This document shows positions 56,566 through 64,000 of a DNA stretch of 64,000 bases, piece after piece. A program made the translations under genes and the position numbers. Within the stretch, counting starts at the first letter, position 1, and each line of letters starts with the position of its first letter. The notes beneath the pieces are model-generated. The model was not told the DNA's origin. It ran no database searches and worked only from the letters and a program-made list of their open reading frames with translations. Source of the DNA: Sphingomicrobium astaxanthinifaciens (GTDB lineage Bacteria > Pseudomonadota > Alphaproteobacteria > Sphingomonadales > Sphingomonadaceae); contig NZ_JAKNYM010000001.1 in NCBI RefSeq assembly GCF_022865105.1, positions 124,001-188,000 of the forward strand, given 5' to 3'.

Positions 56566-56599
56566 CCCCCCGGCGCTTTCAGCGTCGGGGGGTTTGTTT
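56566..56599 (+). terminator. Rho-independent terminator of the flagellin gene
   Basis: CCCCCCGGCGCT pairs with AGCGTCGGGGGG over 12 bases (one G-T pair) around a TTC loop, followed by TTTGTTTC. It begins 22 bases after the fliC stop. Confidence 0.9.
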
Positions 56600-57367
56600 C
56601 GCGTAGATTGGAAGAACCAATCTTTACCCAACATGGGCCTATCGATCTCACAGATATCTAGGGTGGGCGTGAAACCGCAGCCTCCCGGGGTGATGACAAT
56701 CAGGACTTGACCAGCAAGCCTCCTTCTGCGGCTCATCCGTCACGCAGCTCTCGTGCCTACGAGCTGGAGGTTCCCATTCTCACAGCAGCGAGGCCGGTGC
56801 CCCATCGATTGCTAGCGTTCAAATTCCAGTTCGACCGATGGATCGGGCGACACGGGTGGCAGGAACTTGATTGCTCTTTCGACCGCCTCCACCAGATGAG
56901 CCTTAGTTTCATTACGGAAATCCAAAACGAAAACTCATCGCGAGATCGCCACTCGGACTGCTCACGTTCTTCCCGCAAGCTGGCTCAACTTACCACATGA
57001 AGTGGCCTCATCCAGTTGATCACCTCGATAACAGAGGTGGCAAAGCATATGGTCATTGGTCAGAGCCCCCTCCCCCGAAGCCCCATCCAATTAGAGGCGC
57101 TCCATTACACAAATCGCGTTGGGTCGGCCTGCAGCACATGTCTTATTGGAGCTTCGCGGGGAACTACGAAGCTAGCGGCGGTGCCCTTCGGAGTTTCGAT
57201 GCGGTGATATGAGCTGCGCCCCGATGCGCGGCGACCTACAGTCCGCATTTCATCGTCCCCAGACTTTTCGGGCAGCCCTAGCCACAGCACTTTAGACGGC
57301 GAGGCGGTGGCGCGGTCAAGAGGGCCCTAGCGAGAGGCTGAGGGTCCGCAGCTGGAGCTACGCCGTG
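56600..57367. other. 768-base stretch with no convincing gene
   Basis: Several frames of 60-97 codons exist on both strands but lack ribosome sites, family resemblance and consistent codon use. The most protein-like piece is a 37-codon minus-strand frame at 56812-56925 (TTG start, sequence such as NETKAHLVEAVERAIKFL), without a ribosome site. The composition is intermediate and the region separates fliC from motB. It may hold decayed genes; I recognise no transposase or integrase. Confidence 0.5.
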
Positions 57368-58204
57368 CTAGTTCGCGATGAAGATCGAAATCCGACGATT
57401 TCGGGGATCGGTCGGATTATCAGGGATCAGGGGCTCACGGTCCGCAACGCCCTCAATTCGGGTGAAGCGGGTCTGTGGGAGACCGTGCCGCATTAGCGCC
57501 TGCCGGGTAGCTTCGGCACGGCTGGTCGAGAGCGACCAGTTGTTGGCACGTGCGGCCTCCTTCCACCGGACTGCGTCAGTGTGGCCACGAACAACGAGGT
57601 TTCCATCTTCAGCGGACAAAGACTTGGCAAGAGCCTCGACCAACGAGCGCGCGCTATCGGTCAACACCGTCGTGCCTAGTGAAAACATCGAGAAATCGGC
57701 ATCGTCGACAAGGTCGATCCGAATACCTTCGGTTGTCTCCACCATGCGCACTTGGCGCAGGAGCGTCTCAAGGCCTGGACGGTCACCGAGTTGTTCTTCG
57801 AGGCTCTTTCGAACGCGCTTGATCTTGCCAGCCCCTTCCTTGGGACCACCCACCGTATCCAGGGGGATCGTAATCGTTTCCGTGCCTGTTTGCCCTTGAG
57901 CATGCTGATAATTGTCAACGTCGGTGAGCGATGCCCCACCAAGCAGCCCGTCTGAGCCGGCACTTTGCTGCCGAATCTTTACCAGGGTCGGCGTGAAATA
58001 GTCGGCCAGGCCCTTGCGCTGATCTTCAGTCGTTGCGCCCAACAGCCAGAGCATAAGAAAGAAGGCCATCATCGCTGTCACGAAGTCGGCGTACGCAACT
58101 TTCCATGCCCCACCGTGGTGCCCGTCGCCGCCATCGACGATGACTTTTTTGACGATGATCGGGGCCGGCTTTTCGCCCTCGCCGTCAAGAGTACCAGCAG
58201 ACAT
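57368..58204 (-). CDS. motB: Flagellar motor protein MotB
   Basis: A 278-residue stator subunit: short cytosolic N-terminus, one membrane helix (about 34-55; VAYADFVTAMMAFFLMLWLLGA) with the proton-conducting Asp40, a periplasmic linker, and an OmpA-like peptidoglycan-binding domain (about 150-278; NLVVRGHTDAVRWKE, LSTSRAEATRQAL, RNRRISIFI). It anchors the stator to the wall. Follows motA by 5 bases. Confidence 0.95.
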   Translation of the reverse strand: MSAGTLDGEGEKPAPIIVKKVIVDGGDGHHGGAWKVAYADFVTAMMAFFLMLWLLGATTEDQRKGLADYFTPTLVKIRQQSAGSDGLLGGASLTDVDNYQHAQGQTGTETITIPLDTVGGPKEGAGKIKRVRKSLEEQLGDRPGLETLLRQVRMVETTEGIRIDLVDDADFSMFSLGTTVLTDSARSLVEALAKSLSAEDGNLVVRGHTDAVRWKEAARANNWSLSTSRAEATRQALMRHGLPQTRFTRIEGVADREPLIPDNPTDPRNRRISIFIAN

Positions 58205-58209
58205 CGGCG

Positions 58210-59073
58210 TTACTTCCCGCGCGTTGCATCAAGCAATTCAGTCAGCCCGGGGCGAACCGCGTGCCCCAGACCGGACCGTGCGCTTTCAATAATGAGGGCT
58301 TGGGGGTGCCCATGGAGGTTGGCCATGATCACCTGCTTTACAGCGTGGAAGATCATCTCGTCTTGCACGAGCACTTGTTTGAGCCGAGAGGCCATCGGTC
58401 CGACAATTCCATATGCCAGAAAGACGCCCAAGAAGGTTCCTACGAGCGCGGCCCCGATCATTCCCCCAAGAACCGAGGGCGGCTCATCAATGGAGCCCAT
58501 GGTTTTCACGATTCCCAGCACGGCCGCTACAATGCCCAGAGCCGGCAATGCGTCAGCGAGATTTTGAAGTGCGTGCTGGGCTTCGTGCTGCTCATGAAAG
58601 TGCGTCTTCAGGGCATTGTCGATCACGTCCTCTACCGCATGCGGCGACAAGGTGCCCGACGAGACCACCATCAGCGTCAAAGTATCCGCGATGACAGCTA
58701 CAAGAGGCTTGTTAGCCAACAGCTTTGGATACTCTGCAAAAAGAGATGAATTCTGCGGATCTTGGACGTGCGCCTCGACAGCGACGGGTCCTTCGGAACG
58801 CCACAGCTTCATCAGTCGACTGGTCAACGAGATGGCATCAATATGGTCCTGCTTGTCATGCGAGGGACCTTTAAAAATCTTCTTGAACGCGGCCCCCACA
58901 CCTTTCAGCTCGTGGCTCGAGTTCCCGATCAGCAAGGCGCCAAGTGCGGCGCCGCCAATGATCATTAGTTCCAATGGCATGGCGGCAAAAACCGGTCCGA
59001 GTGCTCCGCCAGCCAGAACGAAGCCACCGAACACCATTACAAGCAGAACTATGATACCGATGATGGGAAGCAC
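58210..59073 (-). CDS. motA: Flagellar motor protein MotA
   Basis: A 287-residue stator subunit with four membrane helices. The first pair lies in residues 1-50, and the second pair in about 165-225 (LPALGIVAAVLGIVKTMG and LGGMIGAALVGTFLGVFLAYGIVGPMA). The cytosolic loop and C-terminal segment contain the charged residues that engage FliG. MotAB conduct protons to generate torque. It follows flgL by 26 bases on the same strand. Confidence 0.95.
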   Translation of the reverse strand: MLPIIGIIVLLVMVFGGFVLAGGALGPVFAAMPLELMIIGGAALGALLIGNSSHELKGVGAAFKKIFKGPSHDKQDHIDAISLTSRLMKLWRSEGPVAVEAHVQDPQNSSLFAEYPKLLANKPLVAVIADTLTLMVVSSGTLSPHAVEDVIDNALKTHFHEQHEAQHALQNLADALPALGIVAAVLGIVKTMGSIDEPPSVLGGMIGAALVGTFLGVFLAYGIVGPMASRLKQVLVQDEMIFHAVKQVIMANLHGHPQALIIESARSGLGHAVRPGLTELLDATRGK

Positions 59074-59099
59074 GGTGAAATCCTATTTCAAGAAGCTGA

Positions 59100-60011
59100 T
59101 CAACGCAGACGGTTGAAAAGGGTAAGGCTGGAAAGACGCACGAAGCTTGCCTGGCTTGCTTCGAGGACGGTCATGAGGCTCTGCAAATTGGACACGGCCG
59201 TGGCCAGATCCACTCCGCCAACCTGATTCTCTCGCTCGGCGATGCTGTTAAGCGTCGATTGCCGCTGCTCCCCGACCACGCCGATTAGCCCCAATTTCGC
59301 CCCGACATCGGTCTGCGCAACGGTCACTTTTTCGAGTGCGGCACCAAATGCCTCGGTTGCGTCCCGAGCCCCAGCAGCTGCTGCAGCCGGATCCGCCCGT
59401 ATCTGGGCAACGAGATTTTCGATCACGGCGAATAGGTCCGTCGCGGATCCGGCATGGGAGAACTGAACAATGTTCTGGCCGACAATGCCACGCGAGACAT
59501 TTACATCCGGACTGATTTCGACTTCCGAGGATGTCTGAGTGCCCGAATAGCTGACAACATTCCCGACCTTCTCGAAGGCCATGCCCGTTGTGGTACCACC
59601 GAAGAGGGCGTGGCCTGCAGTATCGCGGCTGTTCGCCACCGTCAGAAGGCTTTCGCGAAGCGACTCCAACTCAACCGCAATAATCAATCGATCTTGCTCG
59701 CTGGCTGTGCCATTCGCCGCGCTGACCGCCAATTCGCGCGCGCGGATTACCAAATTCGCCATCTCGCCGAGAGCGTCATCTGCAAGTTGCAAGTCTGAAG
59801 CCACGAGATCGGCGTTGCGTTGATCGACGCCCGCAAGGCGCTTCTGCCGATCAAGTGAACGCAGCTGAGCCGCCCCGACCGGATCATCCGACGAACGCTC
59901 GATACGCTCTCCTGTGGCGATCTGCCCTTGGAGCTTCTCGGCCGATTCTCGTAGTTTCGCCAGTTGGCCGGTCGCCCGGGCGTAGAAGTCATTAGTACTG
60001 AGATTAATCAT
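59100..60011 (-). CDS. flgL: Flagellar hook-filament junction protein FlgL
   Basis: A 303-residue HAP3 protein with flagellin-like ends. The N-terminal helix region (INLSTNDFYARATGQLAKLRESAEKLQGQIATGERIERSSDDPVGAAQL) and C-terminal helix (REN...VDLATAVSNLQSLMTVLEASQASFVRLSSLTLFNRL) match FlgL. It joins the hook to the filament with FlgK, which lies 3 bases upstream. Confidence 0.93.
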   Translation of the reverse strand: MINLSTNDFYARATGQLAKLRESAEKLQGQIATGERIERSSDDPVGAAQLRSLDRQKRLAGVDQRNADLVASDLQLADDALGEMANLVIRARELAVSAANGTASEQDRLIIAVELESLRESLLTVANSRDTAGHALFGGTTTGMAFEKVGNVVSYSGTQTSSEVEISPDVNVSRGIVGQNIVQFSHAGSATDLFAVIENLVAQIRADPAAAAAGARDATEAFGAALEKVTVAQTDVGAKLGLIGVVGEQRQSTLNSIAERENQVGGVDLATAVSNLQSLMTVLEASQASFVRLSSLTLFNRLR

Positions 60012-60014
60012 CGT

Positions 60015-61352
60015 TCATCCGATCCCCAGCAGAGTGTCGAAAATCTCGGTCGCAGTCTGCATGGCCCTGGCGGAAGCTTCGAAAGCCTGCTGGAAACGAA
60101 CGAGATTTGCGGCCTCTTGCTCGAGGTCCACGCCGGCCTGCAGCTGGAGAGCGGCCCGCGCCGCGTTCGAGACAGCTCCTACTGCCTGGACCGTCACGTC
60201 TTGTTTGACGACCTTAGTGGAGACGTCGAAGAGATGCTGGTTCGACGCCTGTGCTATCCCCTTTTGCGAAAGAGAGGCCCGCAGATTGTCTAGGTTGGAC
60301 GTATCTCGGCTCATCGGGCTCGCGCCCGCTGGCGCTGTCGCTAGTTTGTCGGCTCCGGTAATAACGACCGACATCGTTCCTGCGGTGCTGCCACCAAATA
60401 GCGGGCTGCCCGGCGCGCCGGAGAGATCCGATCCAGCCGATTGGCTGGCATTGACAAGCTGGCGCAGGTTATCTGCCTGCTGGTCGAGCCTGACAAAAGC
60501 ATCACCGATCTCCAATTGCGTCTGTCGCAGCCCATCGATTGCGCCTGAGCGGAGATTCGTGTTCGCGCCGTTCACCTGGAACGTAGCGACGCCACTAGCA
60601 TCGGCCGCCCAGGTGAAGGTCCCGACACGAGTACCCGAGACCAGCGCCGAGGACCGATCGTCACCAATCTGCACTTTGACCGTGCCATTGCTTTCAAAGC
60701 TGACAGCAATATCGGCACGCTCGTTGAGTTGGCTCAGGAGAAGGTCCCGCTGATCTAACAGGTGGGCACGGCCCGAGCTTTCTAAGCCAGCTCGCGCAAT
60801 TTTCTCGTTCAACTTAGCAAGGGAGCCCGCAAACTGATTAACTTCATCAACGGCGTATGAAATGCGTTCGGCGGCCGCGACCGACTGCGCGCCCAATTCA
60901 CCCGACACATGACGGAAGGCATTCGCAACTGTCTCAGCCTTGCCGATCACAGCAATGCGCAAGGCCGTGTTCACAGGATCAGCCTGAAGTGCCTGCAAAC
61001 TCTCTTCAAACCCGACGATCGCTCCGAACGGGTCTGCGGCTTCAATTGCTCCCTCGATTGCCTTGAGGCCCGAAAGAAGCGTCTTCGCGCCCTCAAATTC
61101 ACTCGAAGAGCGCCGAGCCTCTGCAGCAAGTAGTGGATCGATGTTTCGTTCAACACCGGCAACTCGCGAGCCAGCAAGCGTCAGGCGGTCTTGGTAGGGG
61201 AACCCCGGGCTGGCCGCGACCTCCCTGATGTTGGCTGACCGCCGAACATACCCGTCAGTGTCCGCGTTAGCGATATTCTGAGCAGTCACTTCAAGAGAAC
61301 TGCGGGCGGCCCGCGTACCGCTATATGCGATCGAAAGTAGATCGGAAGCCAT
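60015..61352 (-). CDS. flgK: Flagellar hook-associated protein FlgK
   Basis: A 445-residue HAP1 protein. Start SIAYSGTRAARSSLEVTAQNIANADTDGYVRR is the conserved rod/hook-family N-terminus, and the C-terminus ANLVRFQQAFEASARAMQTATEIFDTLLGIG is diagnostic. The protein is shorter than E. coli FlgK (547). Follows the flgJ-like gene by 3 bases and precedes flgL. Confidence 0.95.
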   Translation of the reverse strand: MASDLLSIAYSGTRAARSSLEVTAQNIANADTDGYVRRSANIREVAASPGFPYQDRLTLAGSRVAGVERNIDPLLAAEARRSSSEFEGAKTLLSGLKAIEGAIEAADPFGAIVGFEESLQALQADPVNTALRIAVIGKAETVANAFRHVSGELGAQSVAAAERISYAVDEVNQFAGSLAKLNEKIARAGLESSGRAHLLDQRDLLLSQLNERADIAVSFESNGTVKVQIGDDRSSALVSGTRVGTFTWAADASGVATFQVNGANTNLRSGAIDGLRQTQLEIGDAFVRLDQQADNLRQLVNASQSAGSDLSGAPGSPLFGGSTAGTMSVVITGADKLATAPAGASPMSRDTSNLDNLRASLSQKGIAQASNQHLFDVSTKVVKQDVTVQAVGAVSNAARAALQLQAGVDLEQEAANLVRFQQAFEASARAMQTATEIFDTLLGIG

Positions 61353-61355
61353 CGC

Positions 61356-61664
61356 TTATTCCTTTGGTCGCTGAGCTGACAGGTGCGTCTCGAGCCTCTT
61401 TGCGAGACCGATCTGGCCAGACTGCGAGGCAAGGTCCGCAAAGACCTTGTCGCGCATCTCCGTGAATGTCTGGAGACCCTCCCCCTCGAACAGGCCGCCG
61501 TCGTCGATTGAATTTGCGCGTGCTGTGGCGAGAAGCTGCCGAAGAAAGATAGCCTCGAATTGCTGACTGGCAGCTTTAAGGTCACGCAGCGGGGTCGTGC
61601 CAGCCTCGTCGAAGCTCCGTTTAATCGACACACCTTCCGGCGCCCTGAAGGAGACCGGCACCAT
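61356..61664 (-). CDS. flgJ: Rod-binding protein, FlgJ N-terminal type
   Basis: A 102-residue protein covering only the rod-capping domain of FlgJ (AASQQFEAIFLRQLLATARANSI and the FTEMRDKVFADLASQSGQIGLAKRL helix). The C-terminal muramidase domain of enteric FlgJ is absent, as is usual in alphaproteobacteria, so a separate lytic enzyme must open the wall. It lies between flgI (1-base overlap) and flgK (3-base gap). Confidence 0.9.
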   Translation of the reverse strand: MVPVSFRAPEGVSIKRSFDEAGTTPLRDLKAASQQFEAIFLRQLLATARANSIDDGGLFEGEGLQTFTEMRDKVFADLASQSGQIGLAKRLETHLSAQRPKE

Positions 61665-62767
61665 CAGAGGATCACCATTTCGGCCGTGAGGGACCCGGCT
61701 TGCTTCAATGCTTCGAGAATGGCCACAAGGTCAGCCGGGCTGGCCCCCAACTGATTTAGCGCGTCAACGACCTCGGCAAGCGAGGCTCCGCCCTCCATAA
61801 GACCGATGCTTCCCATGCCCTGTCCCACGGAGATACTAGAACTCGGCTCGAGCGCAGTTTCGCCATCCGAAAAAGGTTCCGGTTGTACGATGGCCGGATT
61901 TTCGTCGATCCGTACGACGAGGCTGCCGTGGCTAATTGCTGCAGGCGCGAGCCTCACGGCACTAGAAATGACAACCGTGCCGGTACGACTATTCACGATG
62001 ATCTTTGCGGAACTTTCAGCCGGTGCCACCTCGATCATATCGATTGCGGCAATGAGATCTGCACGTTGGTCCGCGCCAGGCGGGAGACGCAGCGCCAATG
62101 TCACGCCATCGACTACCTGCGCGACGCCGCTGAACTTTGCATTGATGGCATCACGAACCCGCGAGGCGGTCAGGAAGTCTGCGCGATGCAAGTTCCAATT
62201 CAGGATGGGGCTTGCTGCAAAGTCGTTTCCAACTTCCCGCTCGACGCTAGCTCCATCTGAGATCCGCCCAACAGTCGGGACGTTGACAGTCAACTTTGAA
62301 CCGTCTGCTCCGGAAACCCCCAATCCGCCGACGGCCAAGTTACCCTGAGCCATGGCATAGATCTGACCATCCGCCCCGTATAATGGCGTCAGGATGAGCG
62401 CTCCGCCCCGCAAAGACTTTGCCTTACCCATGGTGGAAACGGTCACGTCGATCCGTTGTCCACGCTTAGCATAAGCCGGCAGGTCAGCTGTGATGATGAC
62501 CGCTGCAGCGTTCTTGAGGGCCGGATTGACGCCTGGCGGGAGCTGCAGGCCTAGACGACCAGACACACCTCGCATCGCCTGGGTTAGATATGCGAAGTTA
62601 TCATCGCCTGTTCCGTCGAGGCCGACCACGATGCCGTAGCCCGTGAGCTGGTTGCTCCGACTGGTCTCGAAGCTACCAAGATCACGAACCCGTTCCGCTG
62701 AAGCGGGTGGAGACCAAAACACGAGCGAAAGAAGGGCCAGGAACCAGAATGGGTTTGCGAGTTTCAT
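61664..62767 (-). CDS. flgI: Flagellar P-ring protein FlgI
   Basis: A 367-residue periplasmic ring protein with a signal peptide (residues 1 to about 24, ending near ASA). Motifs: RVRDLGSFETSRSNQLTGYGIVVGLDGTGDD, NVAAVIITADLP-like (KNAAAVIITADLPAYAKRGQRIDVTVS), and the C-terminal GGASLAEVVDALNQLGASPADLVAILEALKQAGSLTAEM, all FlgI hallmarks. Overlaps flgH by 1 base. Confidence 0.96.
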   Translation of the reverse strand: MKLANPFWFLALLSLVFWSPPASAERVRDLGSFETSRSNQLTGYGIVVGLDGTGDDNFAYLTQAMRGVSGRLGLQLPPGVNPALKNAAAVIITADLPAYAKRGQRIDVTVSTMGKAKSLRGGALILTPLYGADGQIYAMAQGNLAVGGLGVSGADGSKLTVNVPTVGRISDGASVEREVGNDFAASPILNWNLHRADFLTASRVRDAINAKFSGVAQVVDGVTLALRLPPGADQRADLIAAIDMIEVAPAESSAKIIVNSRTGTVVISSAVRLAPAAISHGSLVVRIDENPAIVQPEPFSDGETALEPSSSISVGQGMGSIGLMEGGASLAEVVDALNQLGASPADLVAILEALKQAGSLTAEMVIL

Positions 62768-63423
62768 CAGAATGGACTCACCACATTGAAGAAGCGAAGG
62801 AGCCAGCCTGATCGGCTAGCCTGTTGCACGCTGCCTCGTCCGGAATAAACAATTCGAGCATCCGCCAATCGGGTAGAAGCGATGCGGTTGTCCTGATCAA
62901 TGTCCGCAAAGCGGACGATACCCGACACCTGGACCCACTCTTCGCCCTGGCTAAGTTGCATCAGCTTTTCCCCTCGGACGAATGCCGTTCCGTTGGGGCG
63001 GACCTCTGCGATCGTGACCGTAATGTCGCCCCGCAGCGAACTCGATTGGTCAGCGCTGCCCTGTCCAGTGAACGACGATCCGGAACCAGAATTAAGGGAG
63101 TCGGGGTTGAACGAGAACGGCCCCACTGCCGGTGGCGCGACATCGATGCTGCCATCTCGACTGGTCGACGAGCTGGTGGATTTTGAAGAACGGACGCGCT
63201 CAACCAAAACAATGGTAAGAAGGTCTCCCACGCGCCGCGCACGCTCACCATGATAGAGCGGAGCATAGCCAGCATCTGCCTGGAAAATAGCACCGTTCGC
63301 CGGGCTGGAAGTCGCATAGACAGGCGGCGGAAGAGTTGGCGCATATTCTGCTGACCGCTTAGCGCCGCAGCCACTCACGATTAGCGCCCCCATCGCGGCG
63401 CATAGGATGGTCTTACCATTCAT
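62767..63423 (-). CDS. flgH: Flagellar L-ring protein FlgH
   Basis: A 218-residue outer-membrane lipoprotein with a lipobox (IVSGCG, Cys19). Core features are GAIFQADAGYAPLYHGERARRVGDLLTIVLVERVRSSKS, the GDITVTIAEVRPNGTAFVRGEKLMQLSQGEEWVQVSGIVR region and the C-terminal GWLLRFFNVVSPF, all matching FlgH. It forms the L ring around the rod. Follows flgG by 2 bases. Confidence 0.96.
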   Translation of the reverse strand: MNGKTILCAAMGALIVSGCGAKRSAEYAPTLPPPVYATSSPANGAIFQADAGYAPLYHGERARRVGDLLTIVLVERVRSSKSTSSSTSRDGSIDVAPPAVGPFSFNPDSLNSGSGSSFTGQGSADQSSSLRGDITVTIAEVRPNGTAFVRGEKLMQLSQGEEWVQVSGIVRFADIDQDNRIASTRLADARIVYSGRGSVQQASRSGWLLRFFNVVSPF

Positions 63424-63425
63424 CG

Positions 63426-64000
63426 CTAGAGAACCTGATTGGCATTTCGAAGCATCTCGTCGACCGACGAAATCATCTTCGAGTTGATTTCGTAGGCACG
63501 CTGGGCCTCGATCATTTCGACAAGTTCCTCGACGATGCTCACGTTAGACGCTTCGAGCATGCCCTGACGAACCTGTCCCCGCCCGCCTTCACCGCCGGCC
63601 CCGAGCTGAACAGGCCCACTAGCGGCCGTTTCACCAAGGAAGTTGTCGCCAAGCGCTTGGAGGCCAGCGGAGTTTGCAAAGCGAGCGACTTGGATTTGTC
63701 CAAGTTCAGCCGGCTCGGACTGCCCCGGGATTTGAGCAGTCACGGTACCATCGGTACCGATCGAGATTGTACCAGCATCCTCAGGGATGCTGATGGCGGG
63801 CTGCACAGCGTAGCCTTGTTGCGTCACGAGCATTCCCTCGGCCGAGCGAGCAAAGTTGCCAGCGCGCGTATAGGCGAGTTGCCCGCCTGGGAGCTCTACT
63901 TGGAAATAGCCGTCGCCATCGAGAGCTAGGTCCAGCCCGTTGTCGGTTGTATCCAACGTGCCTTGGGTGACGATCTGGCTGGTCGACTGAACCGCCACAC
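63426..64000 (-). CDS. flgG: Flagellar distal rod protein FlgG (5' end cut by window edge)
   Basis: The C-terminal 191 or so residues of FlgG; the N-terminal 70 or so lie beyond base 64000. Visible are the D1 domain (GLDLALDGDGYFQVELPGGQLAYTRAGNF) and the C-terminal helix ASNVSIVEELVEMIEAQRAYEINSKMISSVDEML, the rod/hook-family signature. It forms the distal rod. First visible gene of the flgG-H-I-J-K-L-motA-motB run, which presumably continues to flgF/E upstream. Confidence 0.95.
   Translation of the reverse strand, partial: VAVQSTSQIVTQGTLDTTDNGLDLALDGDGYFQVELPGGQLAYTRAGNFARSAEGMLVTQQGYAVQPAISIPEDAGTISIGTDGTVTAQIPGQSEPAELGQIQVARFANSAGLQALGDNFLGETAASGPVQLGAGGEGGRGQVRQGMLEASNVSIVEELVEMIEAQRAYEINSKMISSVDEMLRNANQVL

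Noticed and set aside
56707-57212. Genes or a transposase remnant in the fliC-motB gap
   Set aside because: The 97-, 73-, 71- and 63-codon frames show no recognised motif, ribosome site or terminal repeats.

Overview
The window looks like a chromosomal segment of an alphaproteobacterium of the order Sphingomonadales. Supporting signs are a CcrM-type GANTC methyltransferase, an alphaproteobacterial single-cysteine DksA, the three-subunit PntA1/PntA2/PntB transhydrogenase next to a short aa3-oxidase subunit IV, a LOV-HTH photoreceptor closely resembling EL222 of Erythrobacter, a lone Fis-type flagellar sigma-54 activator, and very GC-rich codon use. I cannot name the genus. No rRNA, tRNA, CRISPR array, prophage or insertion sequence was recognised.

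Bases 1 to about 39,000 are mostly housekeeping genes at high GC (67-80% in the 60-base lines I counted). In order: a DUF1465 fragment and two small DUF465 proteins; dksA, surE, a metallophosphatase and UDP-glucose dehydrogenase; apaG, recO and uvrC; a GH16 lipoprotein and an amino-acid racemase; the transhydrogenase genes, split into two blocks by an opposing CHASE2-EAL gene and a 32-residue peptide gene; a degenerate NtrC-like protein; an SDR, folP and ccrM; rnhB, thiD (fused to a VOC domain) and glmM; an AgcS symporter; two secreted amidohydrolases with an NnrU protein; a POT peptide transporter; nitroreductase, GntR, acyl-CoA dehydrogenase, Sua5 and msrA; a tandem PilZ protein diverging from a response regulator-EAL pair; a CaiB-like CoA transferase; a frameshifted LOV-HTH gene; and a CtlX-like hydrolase.

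Bases 40,036 to 64,000 are a flagellar locus at visibly lower GC (50-60% in sampled lines). One unidirectional block of 19 genes runs leftward from flbD through fliE-F-G-H-I-J-K-L-M-N-O-P-Q-R, flhB, fliD and fliS to a PilZ gene. The flagellin gene fliC diverges from flbD. After a roughly 800-base stretch with no convincing gene, a second leftward block carries flgG (cut by the window edge), flgH, flgI, a short flgJ, flgK, flgL, motA and motB. Together these encode most of the export gate, ATPase complex, MS and C rings, P and L rings, hook-filament junction, cap, filament and stator. Two EAL proteins and two PilZ proteins nearby suggest c-di-GMP control of motility.

The observations I rate highest are: nine GANTC sites within 153 bp directly upstream of ccrM, five of them in or beside a 51-bp near-perfect inverted repeat; an EL222-like photoreceptor gene disrupted by a single-base frameshift in an A-run; an NtrC-family protein that has lost its Walker B acidic residues and the GAFTGA threonine; and the peptide gene plus CHASE2-EAL gene lodged inside the transhydrogenase locus.
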